From Pseudobdellovibrionaceae bacterium (GTDB lineage Bacteria; Bdellovibrionota; Bdellovibrionia; Bdellovibrionales; Bdellovibrionaceae): 7,071 nucleotides of DNA. Position 1 is the first letter of the stretch, and each line of letters opens with the position of its first letter. The notes under the pieces were generated by a model. That model did not search any database, was not told the origin of the DNA, and saw only the letters and a program-made list of their open reading frames with translations. The DNA is taken from positions 1 to 7,071 of the forward strand of contig CANCBY010000123.1 in assembly GCA_947374445.1 (NCBI GenBank), read 5' to 3'. Shown one piece after another: positions 1 to 5,785 of the stretch. A program made the position numbers and the translations under genes.

Positions 1-199
1 AAACGTCGTGATGGATTGGTTAGGAAGTGGTCGCAAGGTCACTTCAAGTGTTGCGTCGGCAAGAAACGGAGTGCTTGGAGCTACTGTCAAAGAAAAAACG
101 GCGGACGGGTATGTTGTTTCAACACAAGTGTTGTTTTCTGCCCCGCTTAAAGAGACCACAGCTCAAGGCTATAAAGTGAAAGTGCAGCAGGGGTTTTAA
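1..199 (+). CDS. 3' end of an unidentified protein, probably exported (partial)
   Basis: The frame is open from the first base to a TAA at 197-199, so this is read as the C-terminal 65 or so residues of a gene that begins before the window. A GTG at 8 and an ATG at 11 exist, but no ribosome binding site can be seen in the few bases available, so a complete small gene is less likely. The tail carries an imperfect repeat: KEKTADGYVV and, 17 residues later, KETTAQGYKV, sharing K-E-x-T-A-x-G-Y-x-V. It ends in GF, an ending that fits beta-rich surface proteins. The fibre gene starts only 3 bases after the stop, with its Shine-Dalgarno inside this reading frame, so the two are very probably co-transcribed. 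The family is not recognised; a role as secreted partner of the fibre is inferred from position only. Confidence 0.6.
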   Translation, partial: NVVMDWLGSGRKVTSSVASARNGVLGATVKEKTADGYVVSTQVLFSAPLKETTAQGYKVKVQQGF

Positions 200-202
200 C
201 GC

Positions 203-2515
203 ATGAAGAATATTTGCATAAAAGCTGCCATCTTTATTTTTGCCATGATTCCAAAAATATTGTGGGCTGGAACTTACGTAGGGTTTGCGATCAACGGTAA
301 TATCGCAAGGCCTTCAGGCGAAGCTGTGAACTCGGGTGTTGTTGCATTTAGCTTAAAAGTTCTTGATCCTAGTAATAATTGTTTGCTGTGGTCTGAAGTG
401 CAAAATTTCAATATGACCAATTCAGACGGCGCCTTCTCCTTAATTTTTGGCGCCGGCACTCGCACCGATGGTGGCTCGCATACACTCAAGCAGGTGTTTA
501 CCAATGCCGGTACACTCGGTAGTCTATCTTGTACGAGTGGCAGCACCTACTCTCCGACCGCAAATGAAGATCGAAATTTGTCTATCATATTTAACGACGG
601 AGGAACGGTTGTTTCACTATCACCGATGTCGATCAAATCAGCACCCTTTGCTATGCAAGCAGATCAAGTGAGTGGCTACGGAATTTTGAATCTTGCTAAG
701 ATCTCTGGTGCTGGCAGTGTCACCACGCTAACTCCATATCAGTTTGATTTTTTAGCGGCACTTGCCGCGCCAGCAATAGCCAGTAGCACTCCTTGCGTTT
801 CCAATGACATTTTAAAATTTGTGGGTGGAGTTTGGTCTTGTGCAGCTGATGCTACGGGCGGTTCTCCAGGTGATGTCAGTTACGCAGCCAAAGGTATTGT
901 GCAATTCAATACCGATGCAGCAACAAGTGGAGTGACTGTCGCCGCGGGGGTGGCGACACTCAATACTGGTATTGGTGCGAACCAAATTCCAAAGCTTGAT
1001 GCGTCGGCAAATTTTGGCGTGGGCATTGCTCCAACCACGAGGCTTGATGTCAACGGTGCGATCACTCAACGGGGGATGGCTGCTCCTGCCGTGTCTTCTG
1101 CAAGCACTGGAAGAATCTACTATGACTCAACCACAAATCACTTTTACTATTCCGAAAATGGCGGAGCCTATACGCAATTAAGTTCTGCCACGGGTGCGCT
1201 TTCAAGCGTGAGCTCAATTGCAAACTCAGGCGGAAACATAACTTTGGCGCCTGTCACAACAACTGGAGCTGTGCTTATTAATTCCGGAACTCCATCCGTA
1301 GGTGCTGCGAGCGGTGCTTTGGTGATAACTGGAGGCATAGGAACAAGTGGTGATATTTATTCAAGCGCCACAATTAATGCAGCCACAACGATGACCGCTG
1401 GGACTTCGATTTATAGTCCGCAGCTTTATGGCTCGGCATCGGCTAGCGGTAACATCAAGATTGATGGTACATCGAATGCGGCCAAGGGCAATGTGTTGCT
1501 TGCAATTGCTGGCGGAAATGTGGGTGTGGGAACAACAGCCCCCGCAGTTTCAATGGATATGAGTGGAAAAACAGACTCGATTCGTGTTCCCGCAGGCACC
1601 ACGGCGCAACGACCGGCAGCACCCGCTAACGGTGATATTCGCGTTAACTCAACGAACGGCACACTTGAAACTTATCTTTCAAGTGCTTGGATGGATTTAA
1701 CCAATGCGATCATGAAAAGGGCCAACATCACTGGCACACCCTTCACAGTAACAAGCACACAAGGCGGGTATTACCTTAGTTACAACAACGCGGCTTCAGG
1801 CACGGTCAATTTGCCAGCACTTTCAGGATTAGCCGATGGCTGGTCCGTGACAATTGTTCGCAAAGTGGCTCAATCAGTGACTCTCACACCTAACGGGGCA
1901 GATGCTTTCGACAATGGAGTTACGAGTCTTGAAATGCGCGGCCAAAACATTAAATCCATCACTCTCATGAATAATGGTGGTGTTTGGTCCGTCATTAATA
2001 AAACCGATGACTGCATCGTGGGTAAGTCATGTTGGGGGACCGGCAACATTTATATTGGCACCTACAATGGCAGCCAGTACTTCACGACACCGGGAAACTG
2101 CGTGGCTGGTTCGCCGTACACTTGCAATGGCGCAACAGACACAGTGACTCGAGCTTGGGCGACAGGGGCTCCAGAGAGCTCAACCATAATTGGCATGTCG
2201 AATTATACGGATGGAAGAGCTCAAACAGCAACGCTAGCAGGTTACGCTTCGGCGCAAGCGGCTCAGTTCTGCAATAACATAAATTCTACGGGTGGTTATG
2301 GGGGGTACACGGATTGGTACTTACCCGCGCAGAATGAGCTCAGCTTTCTTTATCAGCAGTCACAAAATGTATCTGGTTTTGTGTATTCTAATACCTATAA
2401 TTCGTCCACAGAGAGTTCTTCGGCGTTTTCATGGGCTTACAACTTCCAACCTGGTATTGGCGGTACCGCTAGTAAGACATCTGCCAACTACGTTCGTTGT
2501 GTCCGGAGATTCTAA
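203..2515 (+). CDS. Large exported fibre/adhesin protein with C-terminal Lcl_C (DUF1566) domain
   Basis: A 770-residue surface fibre. The ATG at 203 has AGGGG at 189-193, 9 bases upstream. Residues 1-22 form a signal peptide ending in LWA, with cleavage before G23. Residues 23-155 resemble the N-terminal beta-sandwich seen in many Bdellovibrio fibre proteins, closing with the SAPFAMQA phrase. Residues 160-330 are low-complexity shaft with tail-fibre-like phrases such as GIVQFNTDAATSG. A module at about 270-326 (GVG..AP...LDVNG, then GRIYYDST) recurs at about 440-499 (GVGTTAP..SMDMSG, then GDIRVNST). Residues 505-600 form a separate beta-rich module. Residues 604-770 match Lcl_C/DUF1566: W705-Y-L-P, N711-E-L, the SSTE segment and the terminal VRCVRRF, with six cysteines (604, 610, 633, 641, 690, 766). 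By analogy with mosaic adhesive trimer fibres of Bdellovibrio, it probably trimerises and presents the tip to prey or a surface. The ligand is unknown. Confidence 0.85.
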   Translation: MKNICIKAAIFIFAMIPKILWAGTYVGFAINGNIARPSGEAVNSGVVAFSLKVLDPSNNCLLWSEVQNFNMTNSDGAFSLIFGAGTRTDGGSHTLKQVFTNAGTLGSLSCTSGSTYSPTANEDRNLSIIFNDGGTVVSLSPMSIKSAPFAMQADQVSGYGILNLAKISGAGSVTTLTPYQFDFLAALAAPAIASSTPCVSNDILKFVGGVWSCAADATGGSPGDVSYAAKGIVQFNTDAATSGVTVAAGVATLNTGIGANQIPKLDASANFGVGIAPTTRLDVNGAITQRGMAAPAVSSASTGRIYYDSTTNHFYYSENGGAYTQLSSATGALSSVSSIANSGGNITLAPVTTTGAVLINSGTPSVGAASGALVITGGIGTSGDIYSSATINAATTMTAGTSIYSPQLYGSASASGNIKIDGTSNAAKGNVLLAIAGGNVGVGTTAPAVSMDMSGKTDSIRVPAGTTAQRPAAPANGDIRVNSTNGTLETYLSSAWMDLTNAIMKRANITGTPFTVTSTQGGYYLSYNNAASGTVNLPALSGLADGWSVTIVRKVAQSVTLTPNGADAFDNGVTSLEMRGQNIKSITLMNNGGVWSVINKTDDCIVGKSCWGTGNIYIGTYNGSQYFTTPGNCVAGSPYTCNGATDTVTRAWATGAPESSTIIGMSNYTDGRAQTATLAGYASAQAAQFCNNINSTGGYGGYTDWYLPAQNELSFLYQQSQNVSGFVYSNTYNSSTESSSAFSWAYNFQPGIGGTASKTSANYVRCVRRF

Positions 2516-2669
2516 CGGTCGCAAAAATCCTATCATTGTTTGATCGATCATTTGCCTATTTTCATGTCGCAGAAGGTGTTTAAAGGATTTCTATTGAATT
2601 AAGCTATTGCAAGGAATTGGCATAGAAATTTCTAATTTTTCGTTTACAATAAGTCTTTAAAAGATAGGT
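2516..2669. other. Convergent intergenic region without a recognisable terminator
   Basis: This lies between the stop codons of the converging fibre and FnIII-barrel genes. It holds two perfect palindromes, TGATCGATCA at 2541-2550 and TAGAAATTTCTA at 2623-2634. Neither has a proper loop plus T-tract, so neither is called a terminator. AAATCCTATCATTG at 2525-2538 matches 13 of 14 bases with 2685-2698, which lies inside the 3' end of the FnIII-barrel gene. No small gene is supported here. Confidence 0.5.
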
Positions 2670-4277
2670 CTAAAACTCGCGAGCAAATCCTATCGTTGCC
2701 CCATTTTCATCTTGAGAACTCGTATATTTGTATCCTAAGGCTTCGAAGTTGCTTCGAATCGCCCTGCTGATTAGGCCGCCAAAAATCTTGTATTTTTCCT
2801 GATAAAAATAATCAGCAGCGATAATAATTTCATAGCTTATACTTGGTTTAATAGTCGCATAGAAATCGGTTTGACCACCCAATGTAGACACAATTTTAAG
2901 TTGAGGTCTAAAGTTCCATTTCGAGTTGATCGAACGAAGTGCTTCGAGCCTCCAGGCAAATCCATTTTCACTGAGGATAGGTATGCTTAAGCCTGTGCTA
3001 GAGCTAATGCCTTTATTTGATTGTTTTTCTGAGTAATCAAGGCCGAAGGCAGTTAGTATTTGCCAACGACTCTTAAGTCTCTTTCGGTAGTCTGCTGAAA
3101 AATTTAAATTATTGAGCAAAGTACTTTGGTTCTTATTTTTAAAAACTTTTTCGCCAACTTGTACTTCGAAGCCCCAGTTAGAGTCTAGCTTGAATTTTTG
3201 GTATTTTATTTTGAGTGTGGTGAAGTCTAAATGGGTATTTTGTTTTGAGCCCGTAAAAATATCCTCAAATTCGATATCAGATCCTGTAAGATCAATCGCC
3301 AATTCAATCGCTGATTTTTTCGGAAAGAGTCTGCCTTTTATAAGGTCTACAGAAGTGAGATCTTTAGCAAGGCCAAATGAAAATTCACGTGAAGCTAACT
3401 CTGATGATTTATAGTTTTCGGCCTGAGCTTTGAGTGAAATTCTGAAGAATCCTCCGCCCCAAAGTTTATCAAATTCAAAAGAAGATTCTTCGAGCTTCGT
3501 GTTTTTTTTGAATGGCTCCCAAGCATTTGTTTTGGCGTTGAGTTTTTCCAAATTGAGCAGAGTGCTAGTCGTCTGTTTGTCGTTTTGCCATTCGATTTTT
3601 GGATTTGAATCGAGGTCAATCTCTTTGATGAGAGGCTGACTTAGTTTTGGCCCCATGAGGTTAAAAGTCCATAGCTTGCCGCCCTCGCTTGGATTGGCGG
3701 CGGGCTTTGAATCGATGAGCCCGATGACGTTCCAGGTATAGGAAGCACCCACAGGAAGCTTCTCAACATAGGTAGTATCGGAGGTTGTTCGTACGATAGT
3801 TTTGTTTTTTTCAGAAATCGTGAGCTGGTATTCTGTCACGCCTTCAATGGACTTCCATGAAAACTGAATTTTTTGATTTTCATCGGTACTTGCGTTCGAA
3901 ACAATTGCTTTATCAATAGGTAGAATTTTGACGGACTCGGGAATCGGCACGATGATATCCATCGATTCACTCCATTCACTATGTGCATGCCGTTTATCAA
4001 TGGCCCTTACCCTTAGTTTGTATAGTCCTGGATAAAGCTTGCCTAAATACATGGGCTCTTTGGATTTAATAGTGATTGGCGTGTCAATATGACCAAGATT
4101 AGTCGTTTTAGAAATGGGCGTGATGTTGATCTCATAAAATGTGGTGCCAGGGACTTCTTCAAATTCAAATGAAACTTCGCGCATGCTAATAGCACTGCAA
4201 AGGCATGGGACTAAAATAAAAAAAGATAAATAAAGTCTATAAAGAGGTTGCACCAATCGAAATTGTCTCAAAATCAT
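2670..4277 (-). CDS. Exported FnIII-like repeat protein with C-terminal outer-membrane beta-barrel
   Basis: A 535-residue protein read from the ATG at 4277. Residues 1-29 look like a signal peptide: R4, R7 and R14, then a hydrophobic stretch LYLSFFILV, ending CSA before I30. A TTG at 4352 would add 25 residues but bury the signal peptide and overlap a regulatory box at 4347-4364, so the ATG is preferred, although no clear Shine-Dalgarno precedes it. Residues about 32-112, 115-208 and 210-303 look like three fibronectin-III-like beta-sandwiches, with phrases such as PGLYKLRVRAIDK and SWKSIEGVTEYQL. From about 308 to the end, alternating polar and hydrophobic strands with many aromatics suggest a 10-12-strand barrel ending in REF; a terminal Phe is the usual BAM recognition feature. 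The likely layout is a periplasmic or surface FnIII stalk with an outer-membrane anchor. No family name is recognised. The gene converges on the fibre gene. Confidence 0.8.
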   Translation of the reverse strand: MILRQFRLVQPLYRLYLSFFILVPCLCSAISMREVSFEFEEVPGTTFYEINITPISKTTNLGHIDTPITIKSKEPMYLGKLYPGLYKLRVRAIDKRHAHSEWSESMDIIVPIPESVKILPIDKAIVSNASTDENQKIQFSWKSIEGVTEYQLTISEKNKTIVRTTSDTTYVEKLPVGASYTWNVIGLIDSKPAANPSEGGKLWTFNLMGPKLSQPLIKEIDLDSNPKIEWQNDKQTTSTLLNLEKLNAKTNAWEPFKKNTKLEESSFEFDKLWGGGFFRISLKAQAENYKSSELASREFSFGLAKDLTSVDLIKGRLFPKKSAIELAIDLTGSDIEFEDIFTGSKQNTHLDFTTLKIKYQKFKLDSNWGFEVQVGEKVFKNKNQSTLLNNLNFSADYRKRLKSRWQILTAFGLDYSEKQSNKGISSSTGLSIPILSENGFAWRLEALRSINSKWNFRPQLKIVSTLGGQTDFYATIKPSISYEIIIAADYFYQEKYKIFGGLISRAIRSNFEALGYKYTSSQDENGATIGFAREF

Positions 4278-4346
4278 AGCGTGATGTCTAAACAAGCAAT
4301 ATTGCGATTCGACTTTAGTCACGCCATCCAAATCAGTTCGTTGAAT

Positions 4347-4364
4347 ACTCAAGAAAAACTCAAG
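4347..4364 (-). promoter_or_regulatory. Box A: CTTGAGT-N4-CTTGAGT direct repeat upstream of the FnIII-barrel gene
   Basis: On the minus strand this reads CTTGAGT TTTT CTTGAGT, two identical 7-bp half-sites 11 bp apart. It ends 69 bases before the ATG at 4277 and points toward that gene. The arrangement matches the tandem sites bound head to tail by OmpR/PhoB-family response regulators, so an activator site for the FnIII-barrel gene is inferred. No convincing sigma70 -10 element was found at a fixed distance downstream. Confidence 0.6.
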
Positions 4365-4515
4365 ACGTCTTTAGGCGGCTATCGGCTATGATTCCCTCTG
4401 GGCCAGAAAACTGCGCCGAAGTGTCTGTTCCATTTGAATTTCCATTCGTACTTCCTACAACTGTTGTCACAACGCCGGCCAAAGTCACTTGCCGACGAAC
4501 TCTGTAGTTGCTCAT
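4360..4515 (-). pseudogene. Remnant of an NHL-repeat protein (one repeat unit)
   Basis: Reading the minus strand from the ATG at 4515 gives 51 codons to a TGA at 4360-4362. Residues 3-46 look like the junction between two NHL beta-propeller repeats: NYRVRRQVTLAG, VVTTVVGSTNGNSNGT, then DTSAQFSGPEGIIADS. In intact proteins the ADS phrase continues into a GNLYVAD-type strand; here it runs into RLKTS and stops. Upstream, the matching ADTxN strand is missing and the frame meets a TGA four codons before the ATG. No signal peptide is present and no properly spaced ribosome binding site precedes the ATG. This is therefore read as a decayed or recombined piece of an NHL gene rather than a working small gene. 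The frame itself is intact over the matching region, which suggests loss was by deletion and fairly recent. Expression of a 51-residue peptide cannot be excluded. Confidence 0.65.
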
Positions 4516-4530
4516 TCTTCGGATTCAATA

Positions 4531-4548
4531 ATTCAAGTTAGACTCAAG
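4531..4548 (-). promoter_or_regulatory. Box B: CTTGAGT-N4-CTTGAAT direct repeat beside the NHL remnant
   Basis: On the minus strand this reads CTTGAGT CTAA CTTGAAT, one mismatch from box A and with the same 11-bp period and orientation. It lies only 15 bases before the first ATG of the NHL remnant, much closer than the 56-69 bases seen at the other genes. It may be the orphaned promoter site of the lost NHL gene, or a second distal site for the FnIII-barrel gene. Confidence 0.45.
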
Positions 4549-4597
4549 ATTCGTTGCTCCTCGGCTGATGCAGAAAACAAATCTATGGTGTCGAACT

Positions 4598-4948
4598 TTA
4601 TCTTTTTTTAATCGCTGCCAAGACGAGGCCGACAACATTAAATAGTGAGGGCAAAAACGGAATCAAACTCAGGCCCGGTACAACATCAATGAGTGCTGCC
4701 ACAATTGGAAGAATTGTAATTCCAACACTCTTTGTTCTAGAGTAATGACAAAAAGCAATAGCTCCATAAAGTACGAAGCGTCCAATTGAGAACGGAAATA
4801 CCAGGGGGAAGTAGGTCAATAGAGTGCACGCAATAACAACGGTGAAATAGATCGCATTGTTTTGACTCCAATTGGACGCGACGGGTGCTTGAATCTCTTG
4901 ATTATGAGGAGAGGCTGGAACTTCATGCAGTTTTTGAGCGGTAGACAT
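4598..4948 (-). CDS. Small membrane protein with about three transmembrane helices, unknown function
   Basis: A 116-residue protein starting at the ATG at 4948, with AGGAG (minus strand, 4954-4958) 5 bases upstream, a strong ribosome binding site. Residues 1-30 are polar (MSTAQKLHEVPASP...) and should be cytoplasmic. Hydrophobic segments span about 32-53, 56-68 and 75-113; the last is long and broken by Pro81, Pro91, Pro97 and Pro100, so it may be two short helices or a hairpin. The protein ends in the positive tail AIKKR. No motif, catalytic residue or family is recognised. It is divergent from the lipoprotein gene at 5202, with 253 bases between the start codons. The 3' side runs into the NHL-remnant region with no clear terminator. 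Confidence 0.7.
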   Translation of the reverse strand: MSTAQKLHEVPASPHNQEIQAPVASNWSQNNAIYFTVVIACTLLTYFPLVFPFSIGRFVLYGAIAFCHYSRTKSVGITILPIVAALIDVVPGLSLIPFLPSLFNVVGLVLAAIKKR

Positions 4949-5016
4949 TTTTACTCCTAGTTGTTTGGACTTTTAAAATTACATTCTTAAAAAGGTTCTT
5001 CAATTGTATCGGGATG

Positions 5017-5034
5017 ATTGAAGCGAACTTAAGT
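5017..5034 (+). promoter_or_regulatory. Box F: degenerate copy of the direct-repeat box
   Basis: ATTGAAG CGAA CTTAAGT keeps the 11-bp period and an almost intact second half-site, but the first half-site matches CTTGAGT at only four of seven positions. It lies in the divergent region between the genes at 4948 and 5202, 34 bases before box C. It may be a weak auxiliary site or chance. Confidence 0.2.
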
Positions 5035-5068
5035 GGTTGGTTGAACCATTTCTCAATCTCAGCGTATT

Positions 5069-5086
5069 CTTGAGTATATCTTAAGT
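5069..5086 (+). promoter_or_regulatory. Box C: CTTGAGT-N4-CTTAAGT direct repeat, distal to the lipoprotein gene
   Basis: It reads CTTGAGT ATAT CTTAAGT, one mismatch from the box consensus. It lies 115 bases upstream of the TTG start at 5202 and 30 bases before box D, in the same orientation; the two boxes begin 48 bp apart. Paired sites suggest cooperative binding by dimers. Because it sits in a divergent region it could also affect the gene at 4948, although its half-sites point toward the lipoprotein gene. Confidence 0.5.
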
Positions 5087-5116
5087 CTGAATCAATTTTA
5101 ATTTTTGAGCGAAAAA

Positions 5117-5134
5117 CTTGAGTTTATCTTGAGT
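5117..5134 (+). promoter_or_regulatory. Box D: perfect CTTGAGT-N4-CTTGAGT upstream of the lipoprotein gene
   Basis: It reads CTTGAGT TTAT CTTGAGT with no mismatch. It ends 67 bases before the TTG start at 5202, almost the same distance as box A from its gene. It lies just upstream of an alternative TTG at 5142, which argues that translation begins at 5202 and that the stretch after the box is promoter and leader. The factor is inferred to be an OmpR/PhoB-type activator from the 11-bp head-to-tail geometry. Confidence 0.6.
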
Positions 5135-5201
5135 ACAAGAATTGAATTCTTTCTCCGAAGCTAAGAACGCGGTCGTTAAATCAAACTACAAGGAGATATT
5201 T

Positions 5202-5609
5202 TTGAAAAAGCATACGTTACTATTTATGATTTGTGCAATTCTGTTTTCTGGTTGTGCTTCTATGATGAAGTCAAATTTTGCGAAAAAGGCAGAAGCCAAA
5301 GGAATTAGTCAGGAAGACATTAATTTAGTCGATTCTCAATCTGTTGTCTTTTACGGAGACTATCAGCGAGCATCAGCACAAGGAAATCGCGTGAATGCAC
5401 AACAACTTCAAACGCTGGTGAGCGCGCAGATGAGTAAGATTACAAATATCTATTGCACCTGTGTGAAAAAACTTGGAGACAAGTGTCAAGCCAATGGCAG
5501 TGGACTTGCAGCGGTGGAAAAAGACATGTGGGTCAAAGGCAATGGTGCAGCCGAAGCATTGGAACTAATTCAGCGGTCACCAGCCGATCCTATGGCTTGT
5601 CCAAACTGA
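5202..5609 (+). CDS. Small outer-membrane lipoprotein with cysteine-rich C-terminal half, unknown family
   Basis: A 135-residue lipoprotein. The start is taken as the TTG at 5202 because AAGGAG at 5190-5195 sits 6 bases before it and because it gives a textbook signal: KK after the start, the hydrophobic run TLLFMICAILF, then the lipobox LFSGC with lipidated C18. An upstream TTG at 5142 would add 20 polar residues in front of that signal. The +2 residue is Ala rather than Asp, so Lol sorting to the outer membrane is expected. The mature part begins with a charged, probably helical region (FAKKAEAKGISQEDI) and has four further cysteines: C85-T-C87, C95 in GDKC, and C133 in the final MACPN. These could form two disulphides in the periplasm. 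No domain family is recognised. It is preceded by boxes C and D and followed by its own terminator, so it is probably monocistronic. Confidence 0.8.
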   Translation: MKKHTLLFMICAILFSGCASMMKSNFAKKAEAKGISQEDINLVDSQSVVFYGDYQRASAQGNRVNAQQLQTLVSAQMSKITNIYCTCVKKLGDKCQANGSGLAAVEKDMWVKGNGAAEALELIQRSPADPMACPN

Positions 5610-5654
5610 AGTTTAGCTCTGTAGCAATTTTCAGAAAATTAAATCACCAATGAG

Positions 5655-5685
5655 GAGCCGAAGATTTATCTCCGGCTCTTTTTTT
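5655..5685 (+). terminator. Rho-independent terminator of the lipoprotein gene
   Basis: GAGCCG at 5655-5660 pairs with CGGCTC at 5673-5678. The stem continues past one A-C mismatch with three more pairs (AGA with TCT) around a TTTA loop. Seven T follow directly at 5679-5685. It lies 45 bases after the stop at 5609 and separates the lipoprotein gene from box E. Confidence 0.9.
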
Positions 5686-5711
5686 AGGCTCTGGGCCGCC
5701 CCATCCTGTAA

Positions 5712-5729
5712 CTTGAGAGATTCTTGAGT
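5712..5729 (+). promoter_or_regulatory. Box E: CTTGAGA-N4-CTTGAGT upstream of the 97-residue membrane protein
   Basis: It reads CTTGAGA GATT CTTGAGT. Both CTTGAG cores are exact, and only the seventh base of the first half-site differs. It lies between the terminator at 5655-5685 and the ATG at 5786, ending 56 bases before the start codon, so the downstream gene has its own controlled promoter. Orientation is toward that gene, as for boxes A and D. Confidence 0.55.
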
Positions 5730-5785
5730 TTTTTAATTTGCGCAAATTCCGATAGAGGCCTGGGTCAAAAAAAAGGAGAAAAAAA

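Noticed and set aside
8..199. A complete 63-residue gene starting at GTG 8
   Set aside because: The frame is open to the window edge and no ribosome binding site is visible, so it is better read as the end of a longer gene.
485..490. Single CTCAAG at 485-490 and single CTTGAG at 2711-2716
   Set aside because: Each lacks a partner at 11 bp and lies inside a coding region, so neither is counted as a box.
812..1069. Minus-strand frames within the fibre gene (also 274-546, 880-1065 and 1426-1662)
   Set aside because: They are shadows of the fibre frame, with no ribosome binding sites or protein-like features.
2541..2634. Palindromes TGATCGATCA and TAGAAATTTCTA as terminators or operators
   Set aside because: There is no loop plus T-tract, and no promoter nearby that would make an operator plausible.
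3112..3639. Plus-strand frames opposite the FnIII-barrel gene
   Set aside because: They lie fully antisense to a well-supported gene and show no start signals or domain features.
4278..4352. 25-residue N-terminal extension of the FnIII-barrel protein from a TTG
   Set aside because: It would put a polar stretch ahead of a clear signal peptide and overlap regulatory box A.
4888..4902. CTTGAA followed by CTTGAT inside the three-helix membrane protein gene
   Set aside because: The period is 9 bp, not 11, and the site is within coding sequence.
4960..5005. Sigma70 promoter for the gene at 4948 (minus-strand TTGAAG, 16 bases, TAATTT)
   Set aside because: The -10 matches only three of six positions in an AT-rich stretch, which is too weak to annotate.
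5142..5201. 20-residue extension of the lipoprotein from a TTG
   Set aside because: The Shine-Dalgarno AAGGAG at 5190-5195 and the lipoprotein signal both point to the TTG at 5202.
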